From Cerioporus squamosus (taxonomy: Eukaryota > Basidiomycota > Agaricomycetes > Polyporales > Polyporaceae), in NCBI GenBank assembly GCA_022592435.1, contig JABYQS010000197.1, positions 1 to 60,160 on the forward strand: 60,160 nucleotides of DNA, read 5' to 3'. The first letter of the stretch is position 1; every line of letters begins with the position of its first letter. The notes below the pieces were generated by a model, which worked only from the letters and a program-made list of their open reading frames with translations, did not search any database and was not told the DNA's origin. Below, piece by piece: positions 45,966 through 58,043 of the stretch. The position numbers and the translations under genes are program-made.

Positions 45966-48900
45966 TCACGACGTCACGCCCACCTGCACCCACTTCCACT
46001 GCTGCGCCTCCAGCTTCCACCCCTTGCGCATCCCGTTCACGACCTCGCTGCTCAGCACGTGGATCCCGTCCTCCAGGAACTCGAGGTTCTCCTCGCCCAG
46101 GTCGTGGTGCAGGATCTGTATCGGGCCGTTCCCGTCTGCGTCGTCCGCATCGTCCGCCGACTCGTCGCTCGCCTTCGACTGCGCGCGCTCCAGAGGCTGG
46201 GGTGCAGACGCGGAGGGAGCAGGATCAGTCGAAGGAGCAGAAGTACCGCTTTCATTCGACGCCTTCTCAGCTTGACCAGGCGCAGTATCAGGCTGCGGAG
46301 CACTAGCACTAGTGCCATCGCCCTCTGGTTCTGGTACGGGCTTTCTCTCGCCTGTGCCTTCGCCAGTCTTCGCAGCAGTAGCAACGGCTTTCCGCGGCAG
46401 CTTCCCAGCGGTGCCGCCCGCGTTCGTCAACAGCGCGATGACGTACCGCCGCCCACTCCCGTCTGCAGAGGCTGAGGTGTTCTCCTTGTCGCTCTCGGGT
46501 TCGGTCTCCCCGTTCTCCCCGGACGGAATCTGTCCGCGCTGCGAGATGAGGAAGCTCTCCCAGAGGGTCTCGACGACGACCGCGCGCTGCGGCACGAGCT
46601 CGTTGTCGCTGGCGGAGTCGGGCGGAGGCGTATCCGATGTGGCGTTGTCAGCTACTGCTGTGAGCTTTCTGCGCTTGCTGGGGCGACCGTCTGAAGTTGA
46701 CTGAGGGAAAAGGATCGACTTGAGTGCGTCTGGATGGTACTTGAAGCTACAACGTGATAGACCGTTATTATCGCGAGTACGATGTTTAGATGAAAAAACG
46801 CACCCTATCTCCGGCCAGCTCGAGTCGGTGCCGAAGACCATGACCCGCGTCGCGCAGAGCTCCTCGTCCGCCTGATCGAGCCGCAGCTGGACAGCACTTT
46901 CCCCGTCGGCGAACGCTGGCCCGTGTAGTCGTCTCCGCTTCCTGCTCAGCTTCGGCGCACACCCCAGTGCACACCGCCGCTCCGCATACTCGAGCAGTCG
47001 TTGTGAGCGATTCCGCAGTCCGAACGAACGAGCAACACCCGCCTGTCGGAGCAAAACACATATACGTCAGTGTCACCTGCACCTAAACGCAAAGCATCAC
47101 ACCACGACTCACCTGGACGAACTCAGCATTGAGCACCTCCACCCCCGCACCATCATGCCCGTTCCCCCACCCCGAGCTCAACAACGAGCTCCCATCATCC
47201 TCGCTCCCAAGCTCCTCCTCCTCCCTCTCCCGCTCCCGCTCCCTCTCCCTCGCTCTCAAGGGCGACCCATAACCCCCAATATACCTCGCCTCCCGCGTCA
47301 ACCGCACCTCTATCACCAGATCCCGCCCCTCCCTTCTCGCGCGCCTCGCCGCGCTCCAGCTCACCCACCCCGCATGCAGCGCGCACAAGAACAGGTCCGA
47401 GTCGTCCGTGTACACCCGCCGCCCCTCGCGCACCTCGTCCGGCCACGGCCTCCCAAACTGCGAGTTCCCCGGGGTGAACTGCTGGCAGAGCGCGCGCTGC
47501 GCGCCCGTCAGCGGCGGCACCGCGGGGATGAGCGCCCCGCCCCAGATGCGCGGACGTGCGGGACGCGTGAGCGGGACGAAGCGCGAGGGCACGTAGATCG
47601 TCGCGCGGATGTCGAGCGGCTCAGACGGTGCGCCAGACTCGTTCGTCGGCGCGGGAAAGTCGAAGAAGGGGAAGGGCGTGCGCGGGAAGACGAACGTGCC
47701 GAGGTTGCGTGTGGGAACACGGGCGGGGACGAGGGCGAGGAGGAACGCGGGAACATGTATGCGGGGTTGATCATCGCGACTGGCTGGCCATGACCCGGGG
47801 GAGGCGACGGTCTGCGACTAGGGTAGCCGATGTGCGCGCCGGGAGGTGGAGGGTACATGTCGGGCGGAAGATGTTGGCGCATGGGAGGACCGGGCGGCAT
47901 GGGATGAGGCATCGGCATCCCCTGTGAGAGATGTGGGGGAGGGATGCCCATCTGGTTGTGTGGAACACCCTTCGACGGGCCCTGCCTGAAGTCGCGCTCG
48001 CGTTCGTGCTGGTACTGGGGCGGAAGGTCCTGCGGCATAGGTCCAGGACCCATTCCGCCCTGCTTGCCCGACGGGCCCTTCAAGTGCTGGGGCACCACCT
48101 GCGACCCAGGCGCAGGCGGATGCTGGTGGTGGTGGGGATGGACATGGTGGATATGTTGTTGTTGGGACGCACCGTGAATCTGTCCCTGCGCCTGCATCTG
48201 CTGCATCTGCTCCTCCCGCGCACGCACGGCGCGGATCGTCTCCATATCCGCGAGGTCCCGCTGCCGCTGTATGCGCTCGCGCTCCATGAGCTCGTACTGC
48301 GCCTCCTTCTGCAACGCAAGCTCGCGTTCGCGCAGCCGGTGCTCGCGCTCGCGCTCCTGCTGCATCTCCATCTCCAGCTTCTCCCGCTCGCGCTCCTTGT
48401 CCCGCGCACTGGATCGTCGACGGTCCTCCCGCTGCCCGTCCTTCGTCCGGTCTTCGCGATCCCGGTCCTTCGCGTTGGTGCGCGACTTGCCACTGCGCGC
48501 CGACGGCCGCTCGACCTTGTCCGACTCCCACTCGAGCTCGCGCATGCGCACGTCCTCCATGCCTCTCCGCTGCATCTCCCGCTCCTGCAGCATCCGCTCC
48601 TCCTCCGGACTGGGACCTGACGGGGTGACGAACCTCGGCCATACCTGTCCTTGCCCGTGTCCCAATGGCGGGCCCATCGTCTGCATCGGTGGCGGAGGTG
48701 GGGGTGGATGATGTTGCATTTGATGTTGGTGTTGGTGTTGTCGCGACCCACCTCGCGCCTCCATCTGCTGTTGGGCCTTCTGCAACCACTCCCTGTCCCT
48801 CTCCTCCCTCTCTGCCCTCTCCCTCTCCGCCGCCGACATCGACATCCCGGCACCGAGCCCCAGTCCGACGCTCATGCCCATCATCTCGTGCGCGTGCATC

Positions 48901-51215
48901 CGGAAATCCTGATCCCTTTGGTCCCTCTCCCTCTGGTCCCTCTCCCTCATCCTCTCCCGCTCTCGTTGCTCCCGTTCCCGTTCCTGCTCCCTCACCTGCA
49001 TCTGCATCTGCGCCTCCTGCTCCCGCATCATCTGCATCTCCCGCTTCGCACGCCGCTCCCGCCTCAGCTCCTGCTCCCGGAGCTCTTGCTCTCGCATCTC
49101 CCTCTCGCGTTGCTGGGCGTACCGCTCCTGCCGTTCGCGTTCCATCGTCGCCTGTCTCTCCTGCTGCTCCCGTTCCCGCCGTATCGAGCCTGGCGAGTCG
49201 TGCACGCTTGCGTTGCTGCTCCGCCTGTCCCGCTCCCTATCCATCGGCACGCCACGTTCACGTTCGCGTTCGCGCTTCTCGCTGAGGGCAGATGGGTGCA
49301 AACCGGGTCCGGGGAGGAGATGCGTCACCGTGTCCGCGGGTCGACCAGGGCCAATGGGCGTTGCGCTCATTGATGGGAGCGTGGACCCCGAGGGTATCCC
49401 CGGCCCGAGAGTACTCGAGAGCGGTCCCCGGGGTCTGCCCATCCCCGGCCCGGGCTCCCGCTCCCGCTCTCTGGCGTCGCGCTCGTCGTACGGCGTCGGT
49501 CGCTGTAAGCTCGCCATCACCGGCGACGCAGTGCTGGACTTCACGTCGAAAGCGCCAACCGGGCCTGACGGAGCGCTGCTCGTGCTGCTGCCGCGGCCGC
49601 GCGAGCGCTCATGAGAGCGGTCATGCGAGTGCGAGTGCGAGTGGGCATGAGGGTGGGGAGGAGATGGACCTTGAGGTGGCGCACCGTACATAGGAGACGG
49701 CTCGCCGATACGCATGCTCATCGCTGAAGAGGAGTGCGGTGGCGCAGGGAGGTGTGGCGGGCCGCCGGGAGGGACACCAGGGCCGACGGGGGTCGGGAAC
49801 AAAGGAATGCTGCCCTGCCCTGGGCCGTGGACGTGGTGACTGTGAGGCGGGGAAGCATGATGAGAGCGTGGCGGCGGCGGAGGCATGTGCATCGACGAAG
49901 GGGTACCCGGATGTGTGTGTCCATGGTACTGGTGGAGATGGTGAGAGCTGGGGTGCGGAGAGGTGTGCGACTTGCTGCTCGACGAGCGATGCGGCTCCAC
50001 GACGTACGGCTGCGCTTGTACGGGGGCGCTAGGGCCTGTGAGCATGTCAGCATGTGCATCGTGGACGACGGCGAACAAAGGGGGCATTGCTCTGTGCATC
50101 CTATCGATACACCCGAAATACCAGCGTTTGTCCAATGTGTAACTGCGACGTGGGGATAGACGGCATGCTAGTCATTGTCGGCCAACGCCCAGCATATATC
50201 CAACATGTATCCAGTGGAAGAAAGAGGCTCATGCCCCCGATAGGCCATACATGACAGCAAAGACAGCGGACGCATCGTCTGCAAATGCCGCATACGCGCC
50301 GATGAATATCGGCTAATAGAGTTCCGGAGGAGTTCCTAGTCATGCGAGACATGACAACTTCGACATCGACCGCTAGAAGCTGTCACCCGCATGATCGAAT
50401 CACCCGGCCAGTGCGAATTGCACGAGCCAGAGAGCCAGCCAGAGTCTGTGCGACTCTGCCGTACGATGGAGCTTCGCAAGGAGAGCGAGGCAAGAGAATG
50501 CAACTCCATACGCGAAGACTGCCTTTGCTGAATCACGTAATTCGCAGCGGGGGCGGGGGTAGTGATGACATGACGGACACCCCTAAGACGACATGGCAAC
50601 AAACTCCTCCGCGGCGAGTCGTCTCCCAACATGCGCACAGAACTAGCCGAAAGAGGCACCCGACACGCCGCGAAACAAGACCGAAACTGGACATAACCGA
50701 GGACAAAGAATGCATGAATGATGCTCACCCGGCGGGGGACCCAAGCGCTCATGTGGGTGCGGCAAGCCCTCAGGATTCGGATTCGGATTCGGGTTCGCTC
50801 TCCTGCTCCTGTGCTGCGCGACCTCGTACGGCTCCTGCAGCAGCGTCGACGGCGGCGGGAGGTGGTGCACGCCCTGCGAGTGGCCCGGGAAGTCCGGGGG
50901 CGCAGGCGCGCCAAACGGCGGGGCGTGACGCGGGGGACTCGGCGGCCTGCCTGCGAGAAAGGGGGGTGGCGATCGACGAAGCGGGTGTGGCTGCTGGGCG
51001 AGCGAGGGGTGGGGGACGTCGCGCTCGCGCTCGCGTGGGTGGTCGCGAGGCCGGTCGAGGGGCGGGGAGTGATGAGGTGGACGGTGCTGGGGCTGCGGGG
51101 GCTGCTGCTGTTGCTGCTGCTGGCAGGGCGGGGGCTCGACGGGGGGCTCGTTGCGGTTGTGTCGTCTGCTGCGGTCGTCGGAGGGGGCGTCGTGGAGGAG
51201 GTCGGCGACGTTCAT
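45966..51215 (-). CDS. Rxt3-like subunit of the Rpd3L histone deacetylase complex
   Basis: Nuclear corepressor subunit. Exon 1 (51215-50729) starts MNVADLLHDAPSDD and is Pro/Gln-rich. A 693-nt intron (50036-50728) rejoins in phase to GPSAPVQAQPYVVEP. Exon 2 has a very long Glu/Arg/Gln helix (many REQEREREQRER-like repeats, about 48300-49250) and Pro/His-rich segments. The Rxt3 domain follows: LGTFVFPRTPFPFFDFPAP, LDIRATIYVPSRFVPLTRP, RIWGGALIPAVPPLTG, FGRPWPDEVREGRRVYTDDS and DLFLCALHAG. Introns 47044-47112 and 46747-46803 are in phase; the last exon ends at 45966. The long N-terminal frame and the Rxt3-domain frame differ by one base, joining near 47745-47765 with no usable acceptor. That implies a frameshift, an assembly indel, or two products. 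Confidence 0.8.
50036..50728 (-). other. Unusually long intron of the Rxt3-like gene
   Basis: Donor GTGAGC at 50728 and acceptor CACAG at 50036 match phase exactly (G + GC completes Gly). At 693 nt it is more than ten times the typical local intron. No recognisable protein or RNA gene lies inside. A frame starting at 50135 runs into exon 2 and offers an alternative initiator. Confidence 0.6.
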
Positions 51216-51615
51216 GGTGGGGGGAGTGGGGGAAGGGAAGAGGGCGAAGCAAGGTGAGAAATTGGCCGCCATCCATTGAAAACGCGGTCGCTGATCACAG
51301 GGGTAATCGAGATCGTTATCTCGCAACACCTATTACCTCATAAGCCTCTTCCCTAATTACTCCAGCCACACCGGCTGTTAGACTGCCTTCTGAGCATGGT
51401 ATGCGCGTCCAAGGAGGCGAGAGGCAATAGGAGAAGCGTATATACCCCAGTAGCTCCGGATTTACTACCAGCAAGGACGCCACGAGGGCCACGCAAGCAT
51501 AGCGACGGGCGCGAAGTGGAGAGAACCGGGCGGGCGGAGGATGATCGAAGAGTGTCCGTCGCGTGGCAATGCCCATTTGCGTGCACAAATCTCAGATCTC
51601 TTTCTCCGGCTATAG
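51216..51615. other. Upstream region of the Rxt3-like gene
   Basis: This holds the leader and promoter of the minus-strand Rxt3 gene, then the flank of a DNA transposon. The 8-bp direct repeat GGCTATAG at 51608-51615 is the left target-site copy. No gene seen. Confidence 0.5.
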
Positions 51616-52252
51616 AGGACCCCCGACAATGGCGCTAAATGCCTCATACAAACCGGCTGAAATCTGCCCATTTTGTCCGGAGTATCGGGCCTTCTCTGGA
51701 GGCCCAAATGTCCGGATTTTATCAGGCATCCGGCGTTCGACCGCCGATTTGTCCGGACTTTCTATCAGGCCTCATATGGGCCTTAAAATCGCGTTTTTCG
51801 GCTCCAAACCACTCAGAACGTCTCTCTGGACTCCCTACGGGCCATGGTGCAGACCCGGAAAGCTAGGGCAGTCCTGGACACGTCCCCAGTGCGCATGTGG
51901 CTGATTTTGAGGTGCAGAACCGGTCGTACAAAAAGCGTTCTCACGGGTCGTGGTGCTTGCTGACGGGCCGGCAGTATAATGTCGACTTAGAAGCTGCTAC
52001 TTACTCCGATGAAAGGGGAGGATAAGCAAGAGTTGCTCATCAGGGTAAGCTAGAGTAAGTCCCCGGAGCCCTTGACGCCCAGCTTGTATCGGGCCTCCCA
52101 GACCTGCCGGCCCATATGTCCGGATTCTCGTATCGGACGTTCCTCCGATTTTGAGCCATTTTGTCCGGATTTTATTAGGCATAGGCCCCCATCTGCCGGC
52201 GATTTTGTCCGGATTGTGTATGAGGCCTGTTGGCGCTATTGTCGGGGGTCCT
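51616..52252. mobile_element. 637-bp non-autonomous DNA transposon, 8-bp TSD
   Basis: The terminal inverted repeat begins AGGACCCCCGACAAT at 51616, and its complement ends at 52252. Homology continues inward for about 35 bp (xGCGC, then GCCTCATACA). Perfect 8-bp direct repeats GGCTATAG flank it at 51608-51615 and 52253-52260. Six subterminal copies of TGTCCGGA, three per end (about 51675, 51709, 51751; 52115, 52165, 52206), look like transposase-binding sites. No coding frame, so it must depend on a transposase elsewhere. An 8-bp duplication is shared by hAT, P and some KDZ elements; I cannot choose. Confidence 0.88.
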
Positions 52253-52260
52253 GGCTATAG

Positions 52261-52719
52261 CCGCCTGTCGCCCTGCTGCCCAGATCCCGTTCCTTGCCGT
52301 CTCGACTATGTAACCCCATCCATCCGAGCCGTCTCGCCGAATTGCTGCGTGTGAGGGTGTCGTCGAGGAGGACGTCGAACACGTTGGTGGACCATGAATG
52401 CATACTGCGGAGACCCAGGGAACGCAACAAGACCCAAGACAGCTTCTCCGAGTACACCCAGCACTATCTGCGCGTCATTGGTCGCGGCACAACGTGCACA
52501 GTAGCGACCGTATGCACGGAGGCGAAGAGATCCGGTGAGAGCCCGCGGGCTTGCTTCACGCTTGTCCGGGGAAAGAGAGGAGATCTGTATGCATATACAG
52601 CGCACTGGGGAAACCCGGGGGGGGGGGGGGGGGGGGCGTGTACGTCGCAGCGTGGATACCGGCCCAATTGAGCGGGCGCAATACTTACCTTGACTGGTCT
52701 GGACAACTCAGAGTCATAC
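52261..52719. other. Noncoding region with a 20-G homopolymer
   Basis: No gene supported. The run of 20 consecutive G residues at 52617-52636 is the main feature. Confidence 0.5.
52617..52636 (+). repeat. Poly-G tract (20 G)
   Basis: Twenty uninterrupted G residues follow CCC. Such tracts can form quadruplex structures and are error-prone in sequencing, so the exact length is doubtful. Confidence 0.85.
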
Positions 52720-52995
52720 TTAGGACATATAACGTGTGCAAGTCCGCGACGTCTTGTTCCATATGTCCCCGCCTGCGTACTCTCGATACACAGAGACCGT
52801 CAGCTTGACGTGCATGTAATCGAGGAGTCCAACGACTGTCGCATTGCTGCTCATGTCTCTTGAAGGCTCTTGACTGGATGGGGGGACCTTCTTGGGAGCC
52901 AGAGAATGTATAGAAACTTGCAGAGAGGAGATGCAACCGAAAGCTGCGAAAACCAGGATGACGAACAGAGGACAAGACGCACAGGCGCCCATCAT
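52720..52995 (-). CDS. Doubtful small secreted or membrane protein
   Basis: A 91-codon minus frame beginning MMGACASCPLFVILVFAAFG, which looks like a signal peptide or anchor (residues about 8-25), followed by a short polar domain (VVGLLDYMHVKLTVSVYREY) and a Cys-containing end. No family is recognised. Start and composition are plausible for a small secreted protein, but there is no splice or conservation evidence. Confidence 0.3.
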   Translation of the reverse strand: MMGACASCPLFVILVFAAFGCISSLQVSIHSLAPKKVPPSSQEPSRDMSSNATVVGLLDYMHVKLTVSVYREYAGGDIWNKTSRTCTRYMS

Positions 52996-53370
52996 GCCGC
53001 ATATGTTGCAGACCGCGGGGCCAGATCACACTGACAGGAAGTGGTAGACGGTCACAAAGTCCTGCAGAAATCGTGCTAATACCCGAAACAGAGCTTAAGA
53101 GCACGAAGCAGAGCAGCATAGATATACACGATTGTACTAGACTTCGAACACAGATCGCCCAAATCGCTCGTAAGGTCGTCAAGAAACGTGCACTAAATGG
53201 CTGGCTAGCGTATGCGTATGGGGGACGGTCGGGCACAGCGTCCAGCGTCGGTCAGTCGGCACACAGCGACACAGCGACAAGCGGAATCCGGATGCAGAAA
53301 GCGTCCCCTGGACATCAGTCCTCGTCCTTCTCTTCTTCTCCCTCGCGCAGCGCAGTACGCAGCACACGTC

Positions 53371-56300
53371 TATTCCGTCGGGATGTGCGCGTTGATCTCC
53401 TCGAGCAGCTCTTCCGCGATCTTCGCGTTCGACACCTGCGCAGATCCAGATGTCAGCACAGCACGACACATACGCAAGTAATGCACGCACCCTCAGGTTG
53501 TAGTGCGTCAGCGCCCCGCTCTCGAACACGCTGAACCGGAGGTACCGCGGGTCCTGCGCCAGGAAGCACCGCATGCCCTTGAATAGCGTCGCGTTCAGCA
53601 GCACCGTGTACACCGCCTCCTTCCGCATCACTGCGCACCTGTCCTCAGCACGATGCATGATGTACGCCAGAAAGCGAGCGGATAGACGTACCGATACGCG
53701 CCCCCGTGCCGTCCGCTCTCCGCACGTTCAGACGCAGCATGCCCGTCCCGCGCTCCTTCCACTGGTTCTGCGTGCTCAGCATGAACAGCTTCCCGCGCAC
53801 CTGGTACACCGTGTCCTCCTCCTCCTCCCCGGTCACCACTGCAATCTCGTCAGCGGCCGTGAACGACACAGCAAACACGACGCAGCACGCACCTTCCTGC
53901 TCGGTCAGGTTCAGCCTCTTCTCCTCGTCGCTCGCCTCCTGCTCCTCATCTTTGTCCTTCTGCGCACGCAGCCGCTCCCCGAAGCTCACGCCCGAGTCCT
54001 TCTCGCTGTCGTCGTCCTCCTTGCCCGAGTCGAGCACGCTCGTCTGGCTCCCGAACACGCTCGACGAGCTCTCCCCAAGAGCAGAGCCGGTCGGACGCTT
54101 CGGCGTCGGCGCAGCGAAGCTCTGAGCCCCACCAGCAGCGTATGCTGAGAACGCGCTAGTTGCTCGTGCCGGGGTGCCGTGCCGCGATGGGGAGCGGCTG
54201 CGGCCAAGCACGTTGGCGGAGGGTGGAGGGGACTTCGGACGCTTCGCCGCGCTGGCAAACGGAGACGCAGTCGACGCAAAGGCCTCGAAGCCTGTGCGCT
54301 TGTGTGCATGCGTCGGGGACGCCGCAGCCGAAGAATTGGCCTCCTTCGCCGCGACAGCTGCGGCAAACGGAGACGGCGACTTGCTCGACGACGCAAAGGA
54401 AGAGGTGGAGCCACTGGCCCCAAAGGCATTCGCGCTCGAGCTCGCTGCGCCACTGGTCCAGGGCGACGTCGATGGCTGCTTGCCACCGAACAGGCGTGGG
54501 CCCGCGACCGATGAGAATGGCGAGCTGGTGGACGCGTATGCCATGAATCCGCCCTGCGGAAGACGTCAGCACGATCAGCTCACGGGAGGAACCAGTGAAA
54601 CTCACGAGGTTCGGCGTCGAGGCCTCTGTCGTCTCGGGCTTCTTCTCATCCTCCTCAGGTGGAGGCGTAGGCCGCTTCTTCTCCCGCGTGTTGGGGTCCG
54701 CTTCAGGATCATCTCTCGGACGCTTCGTCGCACCCACAGGCGTGACACCGTTGCGACCTGGAAGGGCCTCCCCGGGAACCAAGCTCTCGCTAACCGTACG
54801 GTCGCCGAGCTTGCGCTTCAGCCCCTTCTCCTGGTCCGAGGAGTCCGAGTCGCGGCGGTGGTGCTTGGGGAGTGGAACCGAAGAGATCTGCGTATCTGAC
54901 GGGGAGGTCGAGACAGAGCTGGACGCAGGGGCCGCTGGTGCGCGCGGTTGCGGCGCGCCGGGAATATGGGAATCCGCCGGATGCTCGGCACCAGCTGCGG
55001 CCCCGTTGTCCTCGAAGTCCCCAGCGGTGTCGTCGAGGATAGGAGGGTTCTCCCCCTGCAGAAGTGGCGGCAACGCCGTTTCCTGACTGGCTTCCTTAGC
55101 GTCGTCTGCGGGCGACTTGGACTCGCCCGAGTCGACCTGCTCGACTTGACCTTCCGGTCGTTCGGGAACCTCTTCCATCGCATGGTCCACCGGAAGTTCC
55201 GCAAGGTCATCTTTCTTCATGTTTTGCCAGGTGATGTCTTCGACACCTTGGCTGATCTGCCGAATCTTCGTCTCATGTGGAGGGGAACCGTTCGCTGCTG
55301 CGTCATCCTCTGCGTCCTCCTGAGGCGCCTCGAGCCCAGGGTCGCTGGTACGGTTCTTCTTTGCAGGAGTGCGCCTCTCCTTTCGCTCGGGGTCGGTCTC
55401 CTGGTGCGGGGTGTCAGCATACTGTCCGAATGGCGGGAGGCAAGGAAGGAGGGAATTGGACGTGAAAGCCGACGCCCGTATATATGCTCGATTCATTTGG
55501 TCGTGTTTGCGCGCGATCCAATGCAGCCTCACCACTCAAAGTCACTGTGCGTCGGGTATGATGACATCTTCGAACTGCCGTCTGCACCACCGGCAGAAAG
55601 GGCGCGGATCCTAACCCCGTCAGCGCATGGTAAGTGATACGGTGATCTCATTGTGAGGATGGGTCGTAACCCGTATCCGCAGGTTCGATCGCGCTACATG
55701 GCAATGCAACGCTCGAACACGTTCCCATCCTGAGTGTCTGCTGTCCCTCAACGATGCCGGTCCACCTTGTGGGCCATCGCAATCTTCAGCCACTGGCAGC
55801 CCAACCGTACCACTCAGGCCAAACAACTATCCGCCTGCTCGGCCTGAGCGACGCGAAGGAATACAGTCCTTTCACCGGCAGTGGTATGGGGTAGAATTCG
55901 TGGCTGGCATGGCTTGAATAGCACCGCACCTCACACTCTTCCGGCAACCGACCTTCCGACCGAACCACTCCGGCCAGACAGAGCCATCCGCCTGTCCGGC
56001 ATGAGCGACGGGAAAGGATAACCTTCTCTTACTGGTGATTGGATGCCGGGATGCATGCGGGGTGACAGACATACGCATTACAGGATCAAGGGGTACGGAT
56101 GCATGTGGCGAGGTGGAAAGGCTAAATGGGTCGATCGACGAACGCACCTGTGAGGCGGCCTGCGGGGTAGCAGGCTCGAGAGACACCTCCCTCTCTCGCT
56201 TCCTCGACGTCTTTCCATCTAAACCAGTGTTACTCTCACTTCTTCGCGCACTCCGGCGGGGATAGAGGTCTCACCACTGAGCTCGCCTGGCGGCGTCGAT

Positions 56301-56392
56301 ATCTGTGGTTCAGCGTCGGTTTCCTGGACGTGATTAGGGCCTGTCGTCGGCTGCGGGTCGTTTGTATCGTGCGTGTCGTCCTGGGCGGTCAT
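53371..56392 (-). CDS. RanBP3/Yrb2-like Ran-binding nuclear transport protein
   Basis: Nuclear protein with a C-terminal Ran-binding domain, resembling yeast Yrb2/fission yeast Hba1, cofactors of Crm1-dependent export. Exon order: 56392-56240 (MTAQDDTHDTND), 55400-54606, 54553-53893, 53838-53692, 53630-53491, 53435-53371. All inner introns (52-61 nt) are in phase. Visible: acidic N-terminus, basic bipartite-like KRKLGDR and REKKRPTPPP, Phe/Ser-rich FG-type stretch (SPFAAAVAAKEANSS, SSSVFGSQTS), FGERLRAQKDKDEEQ, then the Ran-binding fold: EDTVYQVRGKLFMLSTQNQW, KERGTGMLRLNVRR, YTVLLNATLFKGM, RYLRFSVFESGALTHYNLRV and the final helix IAEELLEEINAHIPTE. The first intron (55401-56239, 839 nt) is exceptionally long and contains a duplicated segment, so the first exon is less certain than the rest. 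Confidence 0.82.
55777..56041. repeat. Diverged direct duplication inside a RanBP3-like intron
   Basis: Segments 55777-55886 and 55937-56041 are similar over about 105 bp. Both run through a TCTTC start, an ACCACTC block, GGCC(A)-A-CA, ATCCGCCTG, a GGC-TGAGCGACG core and an ending TCACCGGCAGTGG or CTTACTGGTGATTGG. Offset is about 160 bp. It may be an old tandem duplication or two copies of a short repeat element in the long first intron. Confidence 0.6.
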
Positions 56393-57994
56393 GGTGGTTG
56401 TTGCCAGGGCAGATGGTGGTGAAGACAAAGAACGTGCAAGCGGGGCGTGGGGTTCTTGTTCAAACGAGTTCAGGGACAGAAGCGAGGCCACCCCGGCCCA
56501 TGCCACCGGCGCTTCCGTTCACCATGATGAGATAAGATCGTATAAGGAAGTTGCCCTGTCTTCCGGGGTTCAAAACCGCTTGTTACTGGCTTGTTATCTC
56601 CTTTTCTTCTCCCGATCTACGTAATAACCACCCACGCAATCGACATGAATCCAACAAGCAGCGAAGGACGAATGCAGGTCAGCGGAGTTTAGGGCATAAG
56701 TGCGGTTTGCACCCTTGCGCCGATGGTGCGTGTTCGCCCTGAAGACCGAAATCTCACCCCAAAACAAGTTTGCCAGCAATGTGGCGACCCACGTTGGGCG
56801 CAGCATGCCCTGCTAGCATGCGTGGCATCGATATAGCACCAGACACTCCGAACGGAGAATGCGGAGGATACGAGCAACATAGCGGTCTGCACAGCAGAAC
56901 AGAATTTCACAGAGCTCAAGCCTTAGGTATGGTGAGTTACGCATCTTCGATTGCTGCCGCAGTGTCCTGTCAACACTCATGCGAGCAGAATGTCAGGATT
57001 GTGGCTCGGTGATCATGGGATGGCTGCCGATCCCGGTTCGTGTGGTGGGCTGGCAGACATGGTGGAAAGAGGCTGAGCACCGACTACCTGCTGTGGCCCA
57101 TCGTGGCGTACGGAGACCCACGACAAGGGACTTGCCATAGCATCTTGTCGCCGGTCGAGGGCGGTGGACGAAATCCATGTCAGTGGAGATCACTGAGACA
57201 CACTGTGACCGGACCGCGATAAATAACACTGTTGTGCCTCCGCCGGACTCTTCGCCAGAGAGTGTCCCTAGTCGTGTCGAGTCGCACGTAAGTTCTTCAC
57301 GGCCACATACTTACGTCTCTGTTACCACAGGCTACACACTGCTACATACCAGATCGTCACCGCAAGATTGTCAAGTCTAAGGGCACTGCCACTAGTCTCG
57401 ACTGATTCAGAGTGCGTAATCATTGTCCTGAAACCTGATGCGGTGCCAATAGTCATTGATATGCAAGCTACAGGAGTGCCGCGGTACAAACAACTTAGAA
57501 GCACAGCGCCGGAAGCATCGACATAATCTGTCCCAGTCTTGCCCTCAGGGCCACGCTACGGTCGGGACCTTTAGGACGTTTAACTGTATGGGTGACTGTG
57601 ACAAGAGTTGTAAGTGCTTTTGCGAGATTGATGGATGTCTTGGCGGGGGCTTACATAGACTACGACAGCACACCTCAGCACACTGACCACGATTTCTCTG
57701 TAAGCTCCAACATATGCGTACGTTCACCAATTGCACTCCCACGAGGCCGGCGTCGCCAGCATGTTCCGACCACCCGCACTTGATGGGTTAGCTAGTAACC
57801 TCCGTGTGGGATCGCGCCGTTCAAGTGCCTCAGAGTTGTTCCGAGCCCATCGGGCTGCGCGTTACCAGTTAGCCAATCTTGGTCCGAGCGGCACACACCG
57901 AGCCCAGGATGTCTCACATACACGGCCAGGGGGATGGAACATGACGGCGTCCTCAAACCCTTTTCGCCACAAGAATGGACATGCTTCGAGTCCC
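56393..57994. other. Divergent intergenic region upstream of P450-3
   Basis: No gene supported; only short frames without features. It contains the promoters of the minus-strand RanBP3-like gene and the plus-strand P450. Confidence 0.55.
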
Positions 57995-58003
57995 TTATAT
58001 ACC
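57995..58003 (+). promoter_or_regulatory. TATA box of P450-3
   Basis: TTATATACC lies about 41-49 bp upstream of the proposed ATG at 58044. The close spacing implies a very short leader. Confidence 0.5.
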
Positions 58004-58043
58004 CCGACGGCCATCGGCAGGAGGATGGTACGCGTACGCACTC

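Noticed and set aside
48651..49373. Plus-strand Leu/Pro/His-rich frames opposite the Rxt3 gene
   Set aside because: Mirror of Glu/Arg codon repeats on the minus strand; no independent protein features.
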